Shown one piece after another: positions 26,249-35,706 of a stretch of 64,000 bases of DNA; positions within the stretch are counted from its first letter, which is position 1, and each line of letters opens with the position of its first letter. This stretch comes from Rhodobacteraceae bacterium M382 (GTDB taxonomy: Bacteria; Pseudomonadota; Alphaproteobacteria; Rhodobacterales; Rhodobacteraceae), in the NCBI GenBank assembly GCA_025141015.1, contig CP081098.1:2610501-2674500 (forward strand), read 5' to 3'. Below the pieces are notes generated by a model, which was not told the origin of the DNA, did no database searches, and was given only the letters and a program-made list of their open reading frames with translations. Both the position numbers and the translations under genes were made by a program.

Positions 26249-26824
26249 ATGAGCAAATCCTTTCCTTCCACAGTGTCGCGGCGTGGCTTCACGCTGGCTG
26301 GCATCGCAGCGCTGACGGTCACCGCCGCCTGCGGAAATGGCGTTGGAGGCACCGGTGCCTCCAAGATTGACGCCCGCGTCGACGCGACGTTGAACCAGAT
26401 GTATGATCTGTATCCCAACACCGTGACCCTGGCGGAGAAGTCCACCGGCATGCTGGTCATGCCATTGGTCACCGAGGCCGGGTTCGGCTTTGGCGGGGCA
26501 TATGGGCGTGGCGCGTTGCGGATCAACGGTCACACCGTCGATTTCTATTCCACCGTCAAAGGCAGCGCAGGGTTCCAGATTGGCGCCCAGCAATATGCAC
26601 ATGTGCTGTTCTTCATGACCCAGGACGCCCTGGAAGAATTCCGCCGGGGATCCGGTTGGGCCGCTGGTGCAGATCTGGAATATGTGGTCAGCGATCAGGG
26701 CGATTCCGTCGCTGCCGACACAAATACCCTGCGCTCGCCGGTTCTTGCAGCCGTGTTTGGTCAGGCCGGTCTGCGCGTGGGCGCAACGCTGGAAGGCACC
26801 AAATACACCCGGATCATTCCCTGA
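26249..26824 (+). CDS. SYLF-domain (YSC84-like) lipoprotein
   Basis: Protein of 191 residues with a signal peptide beginning SRRGFTLAGIAALTVTAACG; the twin Arg and the Cys of the TAAC lipobox (about residue 27) suggest a lipoprotein, possibly exported folded. The mature domain (LVMPLVTEAGFGFGGAYGRGAL, FYSTVKGSAGFQIGAQQYAHVLFF, WAAGADLEYVV) matches the SYLF/Ysc84 lipid-binding family. ATG at 26249 starts MSKSFPS. Role in the envelope is inferred. It is monocistronic with a terminator. Confidence 0.82.
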   Translation: MSKSFPSTVSRRGFTLAGIAALTVTAACGNGVGGTGASKIDARVDATLNQMYDLYPNTVTLAEKSTGMLVMPLVTEAGFGFGGAYGRGALRINGHTVDFYSTVKGSAGFQIGAQQYAHVLFFMTQDALEEFRRGSGWAAGADLEYVVSDQGDSVAADTNTLRSPVLAAVFGQAGLRVGATLEGTKYTRIIP

Positions 26825-26851
26825 TCCCGGATTGGTCGGACATCAGACGGA

Positions 26852-26876
26852 AAACGCGCCCTTTAAGGGCGCGTTT
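26852..26876. terminator. Bidirectional terminator between convergent genes
   Basis: AAACGCGCCCTT and AAGGGCGCGTTT form a nearly continuous 12-base dyad (26852-26876), A-rich on the left and T-rich on the right, so it can work for the SYLF gene and for the opposing dehydrogenase gene ending at 26903. Confidence 0.8.
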
Positions 26877-26902
26877 GCTGTTTTAGGTTTACAAATTCTG
26901 GT

Positions 26903-27775
26903 TCATCCCGTTTCGCGCATGCGTTTGAACAGCGACGAGGTATCCCAGCGTCCGCCGCCCAATTTCTGCACATCCTTATAGAATTGATCGACCAGGGCCG
27001 TCACCGGCAGGCTGGCACCGCTCTTGTCCGCGGCCTCCATGCAGATTTTCAAATCCTTGCGCATCCAGTCGACCGCAAATCCATGTGCAAAATGATCGTC
27101 CAGCATGGTTTCATGCCGGTTGAACATCTGCCAGCTGCCCGCAGCACCCTGGCTGATGACCTCAACCACGGCACGCCCGTCCAACCCTTCCTTTTCTGCG
27201 AAATGCAGCGCCTCGCTCAGGGCCTGAACCAGACCTGCGATGGCGATCTGATTGCACATCTTGGTTTTTTGACCATCGCCGCTGTTACCGATCCGGCGAC
27301 AGATCTTGGAATAGATCTCCATCAGCGGCTCCACCCGATCATAGGCTGCCTGTTCGCCGCCGCACATGATCGACAGAACTCCGTTCTCGGCCCCTGCCTG
27401 TCCGCCCGAAATCGGCGCGTCAACAAAGGACACCCCGTGCCCCTGCGCGATCTCATGCAGCTCGATGGTAACATCCGCCGACACGGTGGTGTGATCGACA
27501 AAAACACTGCCGCTGCTCATACCCGCAAAGGCCCCATCATCGCCCAGACAAACGCTGCGCAAATCATCATCATTGCCGACACAGGCCATCACGAATTCCG
27601 CACCCTCCACCGCTTTGCGTGGTGTTGCCGCCCAGGTTCCCCCATGTTGCGACGTCCAGGCTTCGGCTTTGGCCGAGGTGCGATTGTAGACCGTAACTTC
27701 ATGTCCGGCGGCCAACAAATGCCCTGCCATCGGATACCCCATGACGCCCAATCCCAAAAACGCGATCTTTGCCAT
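26903..27775 (-). CDS. Beta-hydroxyacid dehydrogenase (3-hydroxyisobutyrate dehydrogenase family)
   Basis: NAD(P)-dependent oxidoreductase of 290 residues. GLGVMGYPMAGHL (about 7-19) is the Rossmann loop, FVDAPISGGQAGAENGVLSIMCGG (about 116-139) the substrate-binding signature, and the catalytic Lys lies in GDGQKTKMCNQI (about 166-177). The group includes 3-hydroxyisobutyrate, tartronate semialdehyde and glyoxylate/succinic semialdehyde reductases, which cannot be distinguished here. The gene stands alone. Confidence 0.88.
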   Translation of the reverse strand: MAKIAFLGLGVMGYPMAGHLLAAGHEVTVYNRTSAKAEAWTSQHGGTWAATPRKAVEGAEFVMACVGNDDDLRSVCLGDDGAFAGMSSGSVFVDHTTVSADVTIELHEIAQGHGVSFVDAPISGGQAGAENGVLSIMCGGEQAAYDRVEPLMEIYSKICRRIGNSGDGQKTKMCNQIAIAGLVQALSEALHFAEKEGLDGRAVVEVISQGAAGSWQMFNRHETMLDDHFAHGFAVDWMRKDLKICMEAADKSGASLPVTALVDQFYKDVQKLGGGRWDTSSLFKRMRETG

Positions 27776-27889
27776 ACACTTTTCCCTTGTCTGATCATTT
27801 CCTAAGTTGGTTCCACCCTATCAACCTTGCCCACGAGCGCAATCGGGGGCAAGAAGGGCAAGGCGCTGTAAACCGGGAGATTGAAACAC

Positions 27890-30364
27890 ATGGGCAAAGT
27901 TTTTCGGTGGCTCCTGCGCCTGACAGCCGGTCTGATCTTCCTCGTCATTCTGGGCGTTGGGCTGGTGTATTACCTGGCCTCGCAATCGTTGCCCGACTAT
28001 GATCAAACCCTATCTGTCACCGGGTTGAACGCACCTGTTGAGATTGTCCGCGACAATGCCAATGTCCCGCATATTTTTCCGGATCAGGACGGGGACGACA
28101 ACGACGCCTATTTTGCCTTGGGATATGCCCATGCTCAGGACCGCCTGTGGCAAATGACCATGCTGCGCCGCACGGCCCAGGGACGCCTGTCGGAGGTTTT
28201 CGGTTCACGAACTCTGCGTATTGACCGATTGCTGCGCCGGTTGGATCTGTACCGGTTGTCGCTCAGCTCGGTTTCGGCGCAGACACCAGAAACGCTGAGC
28301 GCGCTGAACGCGTATGCCGCCGGCGTCAACGCCCGGCTCGCCGAAATCAACGACAAGGCGCTGGGACGCGGTGCGCCCGAAATGTTCCTGTTCAATGCGC
28401 CAGTCGCCCCCTGGCAACCAGCTGATTCCATTGCGATCATAAAGATCATGGCCCTGCAGTTGTCCGGCCACCTCGAAGCCGAGGTACTGCGCGCACGCAC
28501 CTCTCTGATGCTGGATGATCCGGCACGGCTGGCAGATATTCTGCCCGACGCCCCCGGAACCGGGATCGCTGCGCTGCCTGAATATGCCACCCTGTTTCCT
28601 GATCTGCCCCGGTTTGCCGCGACGGCCCCGATGCCTGATCTGGCCCTGTCCCCCTTCCCAAAACGCGGGTTGGCCGGAGCCTCCAACGCCTGGAGCGCTG
28701 CCCCGTCGCGCTCGGCCTCGGGGGGCACGCTTTTGGCCAACGACCCGCATCTGGGGTTTTCGGCACCAGCGATCTGGTATCTGGCCCGGCTCGAATTGGC
28801 CAGCGGCGGCGTCATTGGCGCCACCATCCCCGGTGTCCCCGCGGTCATGACGGGGCGCAGCGGTCGGCTGGGATGGGGGCTGACCTCCTCCTATCTCGAC
28901 GATCAGGACGTGTTCATCGAAAAGCTGAACCCGCAGACCCCCGAAGAGTATCTGACGCCCGACGGCTATAAACCATTTGAAAGCCGCCCGTCCATCATTC
29001 GGATAAAGGGCGAACAACCCATTACATTGACCCTGCGCTGGACCGAAAACGGCCCCGTTTTGCCCGGCACCCATTACAGCCTGGAAACCGTGACCCCGCC
29101 CGGCCATGTGGCTGCTTTGGGCTGGACTGCGCTCAGCGGACAGGACACCACCATCGGTGCCGCCTTGCAGCTGATGAGCGCTGCAAATGTGCACGAAGCC
29201 ATCCGCATTGCCGAGGGTTTCATTGCACCTTCGCAAAATCTGTCACTTGTTGATCAGACTACCATTGCGATGAAGACCATCGGCGTTATCCCAAATCGCA
29301 ATGCTGCCCACCAAAGCAAGGGCCGCCTGCCCAGCCAGGGATGGCGCGTTGAGAACCGATGGCGAGGTCGGGCATCCTTTGCCTCCAACCCACAATTCGT
29401 CAGCCCCCGGGGCGGAATTCTGGGCAATACCAACAACAAGATCCTAGAACGACCGTTTCCCAACCATGTTTCTTATGAATGGGGCGATACCCAGCGCATA
29501 CATCGTTGGGAAAAACTGATGCAGAACCGTCAGGTTCACACGCGTGAAAGCTTTATCGAAGCACAATTGGATACGGTCAGCTATACCGCCCGAACCCTGC
29601 TGCCACTGATCGGGGCCGACCTGTGGTTCACGGGTGAACCCGCTGCCGAAGGCACCCCTGAACGCACACGCCAGGACGCATTGGACCTCTTGGCGGAATG
29701 GAATGGAGAGATGAACGAACATCTGCCCGAACCTCTGATCTATTCGGCCTGGATTCGAGCGCTGCAGAAACGCCTGATTGTCGACAACCTGGGGCCATTG
29801 GCCCCGGAGTTCACTCAGGTCGAACCCCTGTTCATCGAACGTGTGTTCCGCAATGTAGACGGGGCTGGCCAATGGTGCGACGTGCGCCAAAGCGCACCAA
29901 TCGAAACCTGCACGGACATGTCCCGGCTGGCGTTGGACGATGCGCTGATCTGGATACAGGACCGCTATGGAAATCAGCTGGAATCCCTGCGCTGGGGGGA
30001 TGCCCATCAGGCCACCCACGATCACCCGGTTTTGGGGACGGTCCCGGTGTTGCGGTATTTCGTGAATATCCGCCAATCGACCAGCGGCGGAGACAATACC
30101 CTGCAACGCGGGCGCGGCTCTGGCACAGATCCGGCCCCATTCCAGAATGTGCATGGCGCTGGATATCGTGGTGTTTATGATTTTGCCGACCCGGACAGTT
30201 CGGTTTTTGTCACATCAACCGGGCAATCCGGCCACTTTCTGTCGCGTTACTATGATGATCTGGCACAGCTGTGGCGTCGCGGCGAATACATCCCGATGTC
30301 CCTGGATACCGAATTGGCGCGCGCCGCTGCCGTGGGCGTGACCGTTCTCACCCCCACCCCCTAG
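27890..30364 (+). CDS. Penicillin acylase family protein (Ntn-hydrolase)
   Basis: Protein of 824 residues, exported through an N-terminal hydrophobic segment (LLRLTAGLIFLVILGVGLVYYLA). The N-terminal alpha domain (EIVRDNANVPHIF, ALGYAHAQDRLWQMTMLRRTAQGRLSE) is followed by the self-cleavage site GASNAW near residue 262, whose Ser becomes the N-terminal nucleophile of the beta chain; ANDPHLGFSAPAIWY follows as expected. Members cleave penicillins, acyl-homoserine lactones or other amides, so quorum quenching is possible but unproven. ATG at 27890 has GGGAG ten bases upstream. Confidence 0.9.
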   Translation: MGKVFRWLLRLTAGLIFLVILGVGLVYYLASQSLPDYDQTLSVTGLNAPVEIVRDNANVPHIFPDQDGDDNDAYFALGYAHAQDRLWQMTMLRRTAQGRLSEVFGSRTLRIDRLLRRLDLYRLSLSSVSAQTPETLSALNAYAAGVNARLAEINDKALGRGAPEMFLFNAPVAPWQPADSIAIIKIMALQLSGHLEAEVLRARTSLMLDDPARLADILPDAPGTGIAALPEYATLFPDLPRFAATAPMPDLALSPFPKRGLAGASNAWSAAPSRSASGGTLLANDPHLGFSAPAIWYLARLELASGGVIGATIPGVPAVMTGRSGRLGWGLTSSYLDDQDVFIEKLNPQTPEEYLTPDGYKPFESRPSIIRIKGEQPITLTLRWTENGPVLPGTHYSLETVTPPGHVAALGWTALSGQDTTIGAALQLMSAANVHEAIRIAEGFIAPSQNLSLVDQTTIAMKTIGVIPNRNAAHQSKGRLPSQGWRVENRWRGRASFASNPQFVSPRGGILGNTNNKILERPFPNHVSYEWGDTQRIHRWEKLMQNRQVHTRESFIEAQLDTVSYTARTLLPLIGADLWFTGEPAAEGTPERTRQDALDLLAEWNGEMNEHLPEPLIYSAWIRALQKRLIVDNLGPLAPEFTQVEPLFIERVFRNVDGAGQWCDVRQSAPIETCTDMSRLALDDALIWIQDRYGNQLESLRWGDAHQATHDHPVLGTVPVLRYFVNIRQSTSGGDNTLQRGRGSGTDPAPFQNVHGAGYRGVYDFADPDSSVFVTSTGQSGHFLSRYYDDLAQLWRRGEYIPMSLDTELARAAAVGVTVLTPTP

Positions 30365-30408
30365 AGCAGGCACAGTTGGGTAAGCCCCGACCGCGCCCGC
30401 GAGGGGTG

Positions 30409-30431
30409 CAAAAGTTTTAAAAAAACTTTTG
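30409..30431. terminator. Hairpin 1 between penicillin acylase gene and hflX
   Basis: CAAAAGTTT and AACTTTTG pair around an A/T loop (30409-30431). A/T-rich stem flanked by A and T runs; it may act on both converging transcripts. It lies directly beside a second, stronger hairpin, sharing its last base. Confidence 0.55.
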
Positions 30432-30458
30432 GCAAGAATTTTTCCTAAAATTCTTGCC
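30431..30458. terminator. Hairpin 2 between penicillin acylase gene and hflX
   Basis: Perfect 12-base-pair stem GGCAAGAATTTT (30431-30442) / AAAATTCTTGCC (30447-30458) with loop TCCT. Sits between the convergent penicillin acylase gene and hflX, 31 bases from the hflX stop. The T run within the left arm and A run in the right make it less typical as an intrinsic terminator, though its position fits. Confidence 0.6.
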
Positions 30459-30488
30459 CTTTGGATCGGTAAGTCAGACACCCCACGA

Positions 30489-31763
30489 TCAGAGGCTTTG
30501 GAATTGAGCCTTTTGCTTTTCCGTCCACAACACCGTAATCCTGAAACCGGTTTCTGTTTGTTCCTCAGCCTGAACAATATCCTGTTGAAACAACCAGGCG
30601 CGTTGCTTGCCATCAGCAAAATTCAGCTCCAGTTCGGCTTCGTGCCGACTGCCTTGCAGGACCTCGGAGATTTCAGCCAGAAGATCCTCCAGCCCCTCAC
30701 CCGTCAATGCCGAAATGGCGTGCAACCCGTCTTCGCGTTCAGCGCGAGATCGACGAGCATCGGCCTGATCTTCCGGCAATTGGTCCAGCTTGTTCCACAC
30801 TTCGATCTGAGGGCGGCTGTCATCGACGCCCAACGACGACAGAATTGTCTCGACATCTTTGGCCTGCGCGTCGGATTCTTCATGCGAAATATCGCGCACA
30901 TGAAGGATCAGATCTGCTGCCAAAACCTCCTCGAGCGTGGCGCGAAAGGCCGCGACCAATTCGGTTGGCAGGTCCGAAATGAACCCCACCGTGTCGGACA
31001 TGATGACTTCAAACCCTTCGGGCAGCTGCACCCGGCGCATGGTCGGGTCCAAGGTGGCAAACAACATGTCCTTGGCCATCACATCGGCCCCGGTCAATCG
31101 ATTGAACAGCGTCGATTTTCCGGCGTTAGTATAGCCGACCAATGCCACAATCGGATAGGGCACTTTGGCCCGGGCAGCACGGTGCAGGGTCCGGGTCTTG
31201 ATCACCTTGGCCAATTGACGGCGCAGGTTGATCAACTGGTCATCAATGGCTCGGCGGTCCGCTTCGATCTGGGTTTCACCAGGACCACCAACAAAGCCCA
31301 GACCGCCTCGTTGGCGTTCCAGGTGGGTCCAGGCGCGCACAAGGCGGGTCCGCTGATAAGACAGCGCTGCCATTTCCACCTGCAACACACCTTCGCGGGT
31401 GCGGGCACGATCCGAAAAAATCTCAAGGATCAAACCGGTTCGGTCCAGGATCTTGACCTTCCAGGCCTTTTCCAGATTGCGCTGTTGCACAGGGGTCACC
31501 GGCCCATCAATCAGGACCAGTTCGACCTCATTGTCGTGGAACAGCTCTTTGAGCTCTTCGATCTTGCCGGATCCAAACAGCCAACCCGGATGGGCGCGCG
31601 GCAAGCGCACGACCTTGGATCCGACCACATCGAGATCTGGCAACGCAGCGGCCAGTGCCACGCCCTCATGGATCGCGGCTTCGGCATCTCGGCGATGCTG
31701 TTCATTGCGGATATCCGGATACAGCACCCAGGCCCGGGTGCGCACCCTATCATGCTCCATCAA
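30489..31763 (-). CDS. hflX: GTPase HflX
   Basis: Ribosome-associated GTPase of 424 residues that splits stalled or heat-damaged ribosomes. GTP-binding motifs are clear: [18 protein letters not shown] (G1, about 202-219), [10 protein letters not shown] (G3), NKLD (G4) and SALTGEGL (G5). The N-terminal ribosome-binding domain includes [11 protein letters not shown] and the Gly-rich [15 protein letters not shown] linker. Its start overlaps the hfq stop by four bases (ATGA type), so the two are translationally coupled. Confidence 0.96.
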   Translation of the reverse strand: MMEHDRVRTRAWVLYPDIRNEQHRRDAEAAIHEGVALAAALPDLDVVGSKVVRLPRAHPGWLFGSGKIEELKELFHDNEVELVLIDGPVTPVQQRNLEKAWKVKILDRTGLILEIFSDRARTREGVLQVEMAALSYQRTRLVRAWTHLERQRGGLGFVGGPGETQIEADRRAIDDQLINLRRQLAKVIKTRTLHRAARAKVPYPIVALVGYTNAGKSTLFNRLTGADVMAKDMLFATLDPTMRRVQLPEGFEVIMSDTVGFISDLPTELVAAFRATLEEVLAADLILHVRDISHEESDAQAKDVETILSSLGVDDSRPQIEVWNKLDQLPEDQADARRSRAEREDGLHAISALTGEGLEDLLAEISEVLQGSRHEAELELNFADGKQRAWLFQQDIVQAEEQTETGFRITVLWTEKQKAQFQSL

Positions 31764-31999
31764 GAGGCGTCTTCACCATCATAAAGGTTGATCGGCTGCG
31801 CAGGCATGATGGTCGAAATCGCGTGTTTGTACACCAACTGCGACTGTCCGTCACGGCGCAGCAATACGCAGAAATTGTCGAACCAGGTGATCACACCCTG
31901 CAGTTTGACACCATTGATCAGGAAAATCGTGACCGGGACCTTGGTTTTTCTAACGTGATTCAGGAAGGCATCCTGAAGATTCTGTCTGTCCGAAGCCAT
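31760..31999 (-). CDS. hfq: RNA chaperone Hfq
   Basis: Sm-like hexameric RNA chaperone of 79 residues. Sm1 is [28 protein letters not shown] (residues 24-51) and Sm2 [12 protein letters not shown] (about 55-66); the short C terminus ([13 protein letters not shown]) is typical for alphaproteobacteria. It mediates small-RNA pairing and would be relevant for the RNA candidates in this window. The leader contains a small hairpin (GCGGA/TCCGC near 32030). Upstream is trkH, separated by 137 bases without other features. Confidence 0.97.
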   Translation of the reverse strand: MASDRQNLQDAFLNHVRKTKVPVTIFLINGVKLQGVITWFDNFCVLLRRDGQSQLVYKHAISTIMPAQPINLYDGEDAS

Positions 32000-32136
32000 A
32001 TTTTGTTATCTCGCCTTTGTTCTTGCAACGCGCTGCGGAACTCCGCGCCCCTCTGAACGATGAGTATGAAGCGTGATTTCAGGAGTTTCCAGCCGAAAAA
32101 TAACATTTCCAACATGGATCATAAACAAACTGCGCA

Positions 32137-33672
32137 TCACCCGCGCCACAGGTTCGGTGTGATCAACGCGATCAATGCCAGGGTTTCCAACCGTCCCAAC
32201 ACCATGGCAAAACACAAAACCACCTTGGACGCGACCGGAAGCGACGCCAGATGAATCGGGGTTTCCGCCGCCGTTGTCACCAAAGGACCCGTGGTCGACA
32301 GTGCAGCGATCGACAGGACCAGCGCCTCTTCGAATCCTGACCCCAACGCAGCAAGGACGATGCTGATCACGGCCAATGACACGGCAAACAGCATAAAGAA
32401 CACCCAGGCCACAAACGCGCCGTCGCGCTGGATTCGGCGGCTCCCCGCCCCATCACCGCTGACAGAAGACGGGTGCACCAGTCGTTCCATTTCGCGCAGT
32501 CCGTTCAAATACAGCGCATAGACGCGCAGCAATTTGACGCCTCCAGCCGTGGTCGCGACGCCGCCGCCAATCACGGATAGGCCCAACAGGATCATGCCCG
32601 GGGTTCCCAGACCGGACCATTGCTGAGCCTGGTTCCAATCAGCGCTTTCGAACCCGGTGGTCGACAGGAACGACATGATCGTAAACATGGCACCCCAAAA
32701 GGCGCGAAACGCCTGGGCACTGTCTTCGTTGGCGTTGACATCATAGGCGGCCAACCAATGTCGCAGAAACAGCGCAATCGGCAGCCCCAACACCAGAATC
32801 AAACCAATCCTGAACTCGGGATCCTTGTCCAAACGCCCACCGCCCACAGTCACCGTGTCATTGGAAAAGGTAAGTCGCGACAGGGCAAAGAACATGAACA
32901 GGAACACGACGGCCTCGCCGCCAAAGCCGGAGGCCGAATTCTGCAAACCACCGATCGGGGAAATCCCGGAGGTGGCCATCACCGACATTGCGTGACACAG
33001 CCCCACTAACGACGTGTCCCCGCCCACCACCAGCAGGACCCAAATCGCAACCGTCAACCCGGCATAAATGGGCCCCAACGTGCGCGTCACCCGGAACAGC
33101 AACCGGCGCGGGCTTGCCCGTTCCATCTGAACGGGAGCGGCGGTGGCCCGGCCCGGTTCACCGCGCGCCGTTACTTCGAATCCCCCCAGCGACAAAGGGG
33201 CCAGAATGGCCGAGGCCGCCACCCACATCAGAAATCCACCCAGCCAGCCAACCATCGCCCGCCACAGATGCAGCGGTGCCTGCAATCGGCCAGGGTCTTC
33301 GAACACATTCGCCCCTGTGGTGGTCACCGCGCTGACCATATCGAAATAAGCATTCAGAAAGCTGGTATTCTTCAACGCGTCATGCAGCGGAATCGCCAGA
33401 AACAACGGCAGCACGGAAAAGGTGGCAAGCAAAGTCAGCAACTGGCCCAGCAGACCATATTTTGGCGTCCGGTTCCCCATCGCCAAAGCAATCAGCGTGA
33501 CACAGATCAGACCGATGATTCCCGAGTAGAAAAAGCTTTGACCGACCCGGTGTTGATCCAGAACCAGCGCATAGCTGGCCGGGATCCACATGGACAGCGC
33601 CGAAATTCCCCAGATAACCAGAAACAGAGGCATCCGCGCCAGGACACTGATATTTGCCTTGCCGCCCCTCAT
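32137..33672 (-). CDS. trkH: Trk potassium uptake protein, membrane subunit TrkH
   Basis: Membrane subunit of the Trk potassium importer, 511 residues, with about 10-12 hydrophobic segments. Four pore loops with filter Gly residues are visible: TTTGANVFED, MATSGISPIGG, LSTTGFESADW and LSTTGPLV. It works with cytoplasmic TrkA, encoded directly upstream with four bases between stop and start. The pair sits at the distal end of the nitrogen-regulation block, a conserved order in related alphaproteobacteria. Confidence 0.93.
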   Translation of the reverse strand: MRGGKANISVLARMPLFLVIWGISALSMWIPASYALVLDQHRVGQSFFYSGIIGLICVTLIALAMGNRTPKYGLLGQLLTLLATFSVLPLFLAIPLHDALKNTSFLNAYFDMVSAVTTTGANVFEDPGRLQAPLHLWRAMVGWLGGFLMWVAASAILAPLSLGGFEVTARGEPGRATAAPVQMERASPRRLLFRVTRTLGPIYAGLTVAIWVLLVVGGDTSLVGLCHAMSVMATSGISPIGGLQNSASGFGGEAVVFLFMFFALSRLTFSNDTVTVGGGRLDKDPEFRIGLILVLGLPIALFLRHWLAAYDVNANEDSAQAFRAFWGAMFTIMSFLSTTGFESADWNQAQQWSGLGTPGMILLGLSVIGGGVATTAGGVKLLRVYALYLNGLREMERLVHPSSVSGDGAGSRRIQRDGAFVAWVFFMLFAVSLAVISIVLAALGSGFEEALVLSIAALSTTGPLVTTAAETPIHLASLPVASKVVLCFAMVLGRLETLALIALITPNLWRG

Positions 33673-33676
33673 GACG

Positions 33677-35053
33677 TCAGAAAAAGTCGATCGAGACCTG
33701 CATCAGGCGTTCAACCTCAGGCACGTCCTTGGCCATGGCAAAAATTGCCACGACATCCCCATCTTCGATCCGCAGCGACCCGGTTGGGCGCACGACCTCG
33801 TTGCCCTTGCGTACAGCCCCAACCAGAACCCCCTCGGGAAAATCAATGTCCCGCAACGCCTGTCCCGCCATGGGCGACGTCGACATGACTTCGGCCTCGA
33901 TCACCTCGGCCTCGGCGTCACCCACCGAATAAACCTGACGCACCCGACCATGGCGGATGTGCCGCAGGATCGAGCTGACAGTGGTGGCGCGCGGGTTGAT
34001 GTAGGCATCAATCCCCAGCGGAGTCATCAGCGGCACCAGCGTGGGATCGTTGATCAGGGCAATGGCAAAAGGGCACCCTTCTGCCTTGGCCCGTACAGCG
34101 GCCAGCATGTTCGTCTTGTCATCATCCGTCACGGCCAACATTGCATCGGCGCGTTCGATCCCGGCCTCGCGCAGCAGGGCGCTGTCCAGACCGTCCCCGT
34201 TCAACACGATTGTCCGCTCCAATGCCTCGGCGGCACGCTCGGCGCATTTGCGGTCACGTTCGATGACCTTGGCCCGAACCCGCCAGGTGCTTTTCTCCAG
34301 CGCGATTGCCACTTCGAGCCCGACATTGCCGCCCCCAACCAGCACCACCCGGTCCTGTCGTTTTTGCGTTTTGCCAAAAATTTCCAGCGTGCGTGCCACA
34401 TCATCCACATGGGTAAAAACATAACAGTCGTCGCCCACAAACAGCTGGTCACCCGGTTCAGGGGCAAACAACGTGCCTTCCCGGCGCACCCCGACCACAA
34501 TTGACCGCAGAGTGGAAAACAGATCCGTCAATTGGCGCAGTGGCGTATTCACGACCGGGCAATCTTCCTGGATCGTGATCCCCAACAATTGCGCCTGACC
34601 TTCCATGAAGGTTTCGGTGTCAAAGGCCGCCGGAGCCGACAGACGGCGCATGGCAGCGGCTGCAACTTCGCGTTCGGGGCTGATCACCACGTCGATCGGC
34701 AGATGATCGCGGCGGTACAGGTCAGAATAGATCGCTGTCAGATAGGATTGCGACCGCAGCCGCGCGATCTTGCGCTGGATTGAAAAGACGGAATGTGCCA
34801 CCTGACAGGTGACCATATTGACCTCATCCGAATGGGTGGCGGCGATGATCATATCCGCGTCCCGCGCGCCGGCCTGATCCAGGACATCCGGGTATGAGGC
34901 AAAACCCGCGATCCCCTGCACATCCAGCGTTTCGGTGGCCCGCCGGACCAGATCAGGATTGCTGTCCACCACGGTCACATCGTTCAATTCACCAGACAGA
35001 TGACGCGCAATCTGCCAGCCAACCTGACCCGCACCGCAAATGATGACCTTCAT
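33677..35053 (-). CDS. trkA: Trk potassium uptake regulator TrkA
   Basis: Cytoplasmic NAD-binding regulator of potassium uptake, 458 residues. It is built from two RCK units: the first begins KVIICGAGQVGWQIARHLSG and the second RVVLVGGGNVGLEVAIALEK (about residue 233), each with a GxGxxG loop, followed by RCK-C domains (AEVIEAEVMSTSPMAGQALRDIDFPEGVLVGAVRKG at the end). It gates TrkH according to nucleotide state. Between trkA and ntrX lies a small lipoprotein gene on the other strand. Confidence 0.95.
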   Translation of the reverse strand: MKVIICGAGQVGWQIARHLSGELNDVTVVDSNPDLVRRATETLDVQGIAGFASYPDVLDQAGARDADMIIAATHSDEVNMVTCQVAHSVFSIQRKIARLRSQSYLTAIYSDLYRRDHLPIDVVISPEREVAAAAMRRLSAPAAFDTETFMEGQAQLLGITIQEDCPVVNTPLRQLTDLFSTLRSIVVGVRREGTLFAPEPGDQLFVGDDCYVFTHVDDVARTLEIFGKTQKRQDRVVLVGGGNVGLEVAIALEKSTWRVRAKVIERDRKCAERAAEALERTIVLNGDGLDSALLREAGIERADAMLAVTDDDKTNMLAAVRAKAEGCPFAIALINDPTLVPLMTPLGIDAYINPRATTVSSILRHIRHGRVRQVYSVGDAEAEVIEAEVMSTSPMAGQALRDIDFPEGVLVGAVRKGNEVVRPTGSLRIEDGDVVAIFAMAKDVPEVERLMQVSIDFF

Positions 35054-35213
35054 GTTTTCATGCCCTCTGGCCTGAAGTTCTGGCCGATCCCCGGTTTCGC
35101 TGGGTCACAGGTCCCTGCACCGGTGTCGGATTTCGCCGTTCCCTGAAATGACAGATGGGCCCGACAGGGTCAATTCAATTGTCGTGCGCCTTTGGCGATG
35201 CAATAATTGTCAA

Positions 35214-35690
35214 ATGACAAGAATCCATTTTCTTTGCGGGATGTTACCAGTTGCGCTGATGACTGCCTGTTCCCCGTTGGCCATCTACTACAAACCCGGC
35301 GTTGCAGTCCAAAAGCTGCAATCCGATACCGACGCCTGCGAGGTCAACGCGCTGAAAGACGCCCCTGTCGCCAACCAGATCCGCCAAACACCCGCCCGCT
35401 ATATTCCCGGGCGTCGGATCTGCAACGGGTTGGGTCAATGTACGTCCAGCCCCGGCTATTGGGTGCCGGGATCCTATTACACCGTGGACGTGAACAAAGG
35501 TCTGCGCCAGCGGCGAAACGACAGCTGCATGGCTGCCAAAGGATACCAACCTGTGTCGATCTCCCAATGTCCGCAACGGGTGGCCAATTCTGCCCCGCCC
35601 GGCGCGACCTCCCGTTTGCCCGATCTGACCGACACGTCCTGCGTCATCCGCAATAACGACGGCAGTTTTCAAATCGTCGACCAGGGCTGA
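35214..35690 (+). CDS. Small Cys-rich lipoprotein of unknown function
   Basis: Predicted lipoprotein of 158 residues. The N terminus MTRIHFLCGMLPVALMTACSP is a lipoprotein signal with lipobox LMTAC. The mature part has several Cys residues (DACEVNAL, RICNGLGQCTSSPGYWVPGSYYTVDVN, DSCMAAKGY, ISQCPQ, DTSCVIRN), spaced so that disulfides are possible. No family was recognised beyond a resemblance to small envelope proteins of related genera. The ATG at 35214 is preferred over 35148 because only it gives a signal peptide. It lies against the orientation of the surrounding trk/ntr cluster. Confidence 0.72.
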   Translation: MTRIHFLCGMLPVALMTACSPLAIYYKPGVAVQKLQSDTDACEVNALKDAPVANQIRQTPARYIPGRRICNGLGQCTSSPGYWVPGSYYTVDVNKGLRQRRNDSCMAAKGYQPVSISQCPQRVANSAPPGATSRLPDLTDTSCVIRNNDGSFQIVDQG

Positions 35691-35706
35691 CCCTCAGCCC
35701 TGTGTC

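Noticed and set aside
30429-31784. 451-codon plus-strand frame
   Set aside because: Antisense to hflX, whose GTPase motifs are intact.
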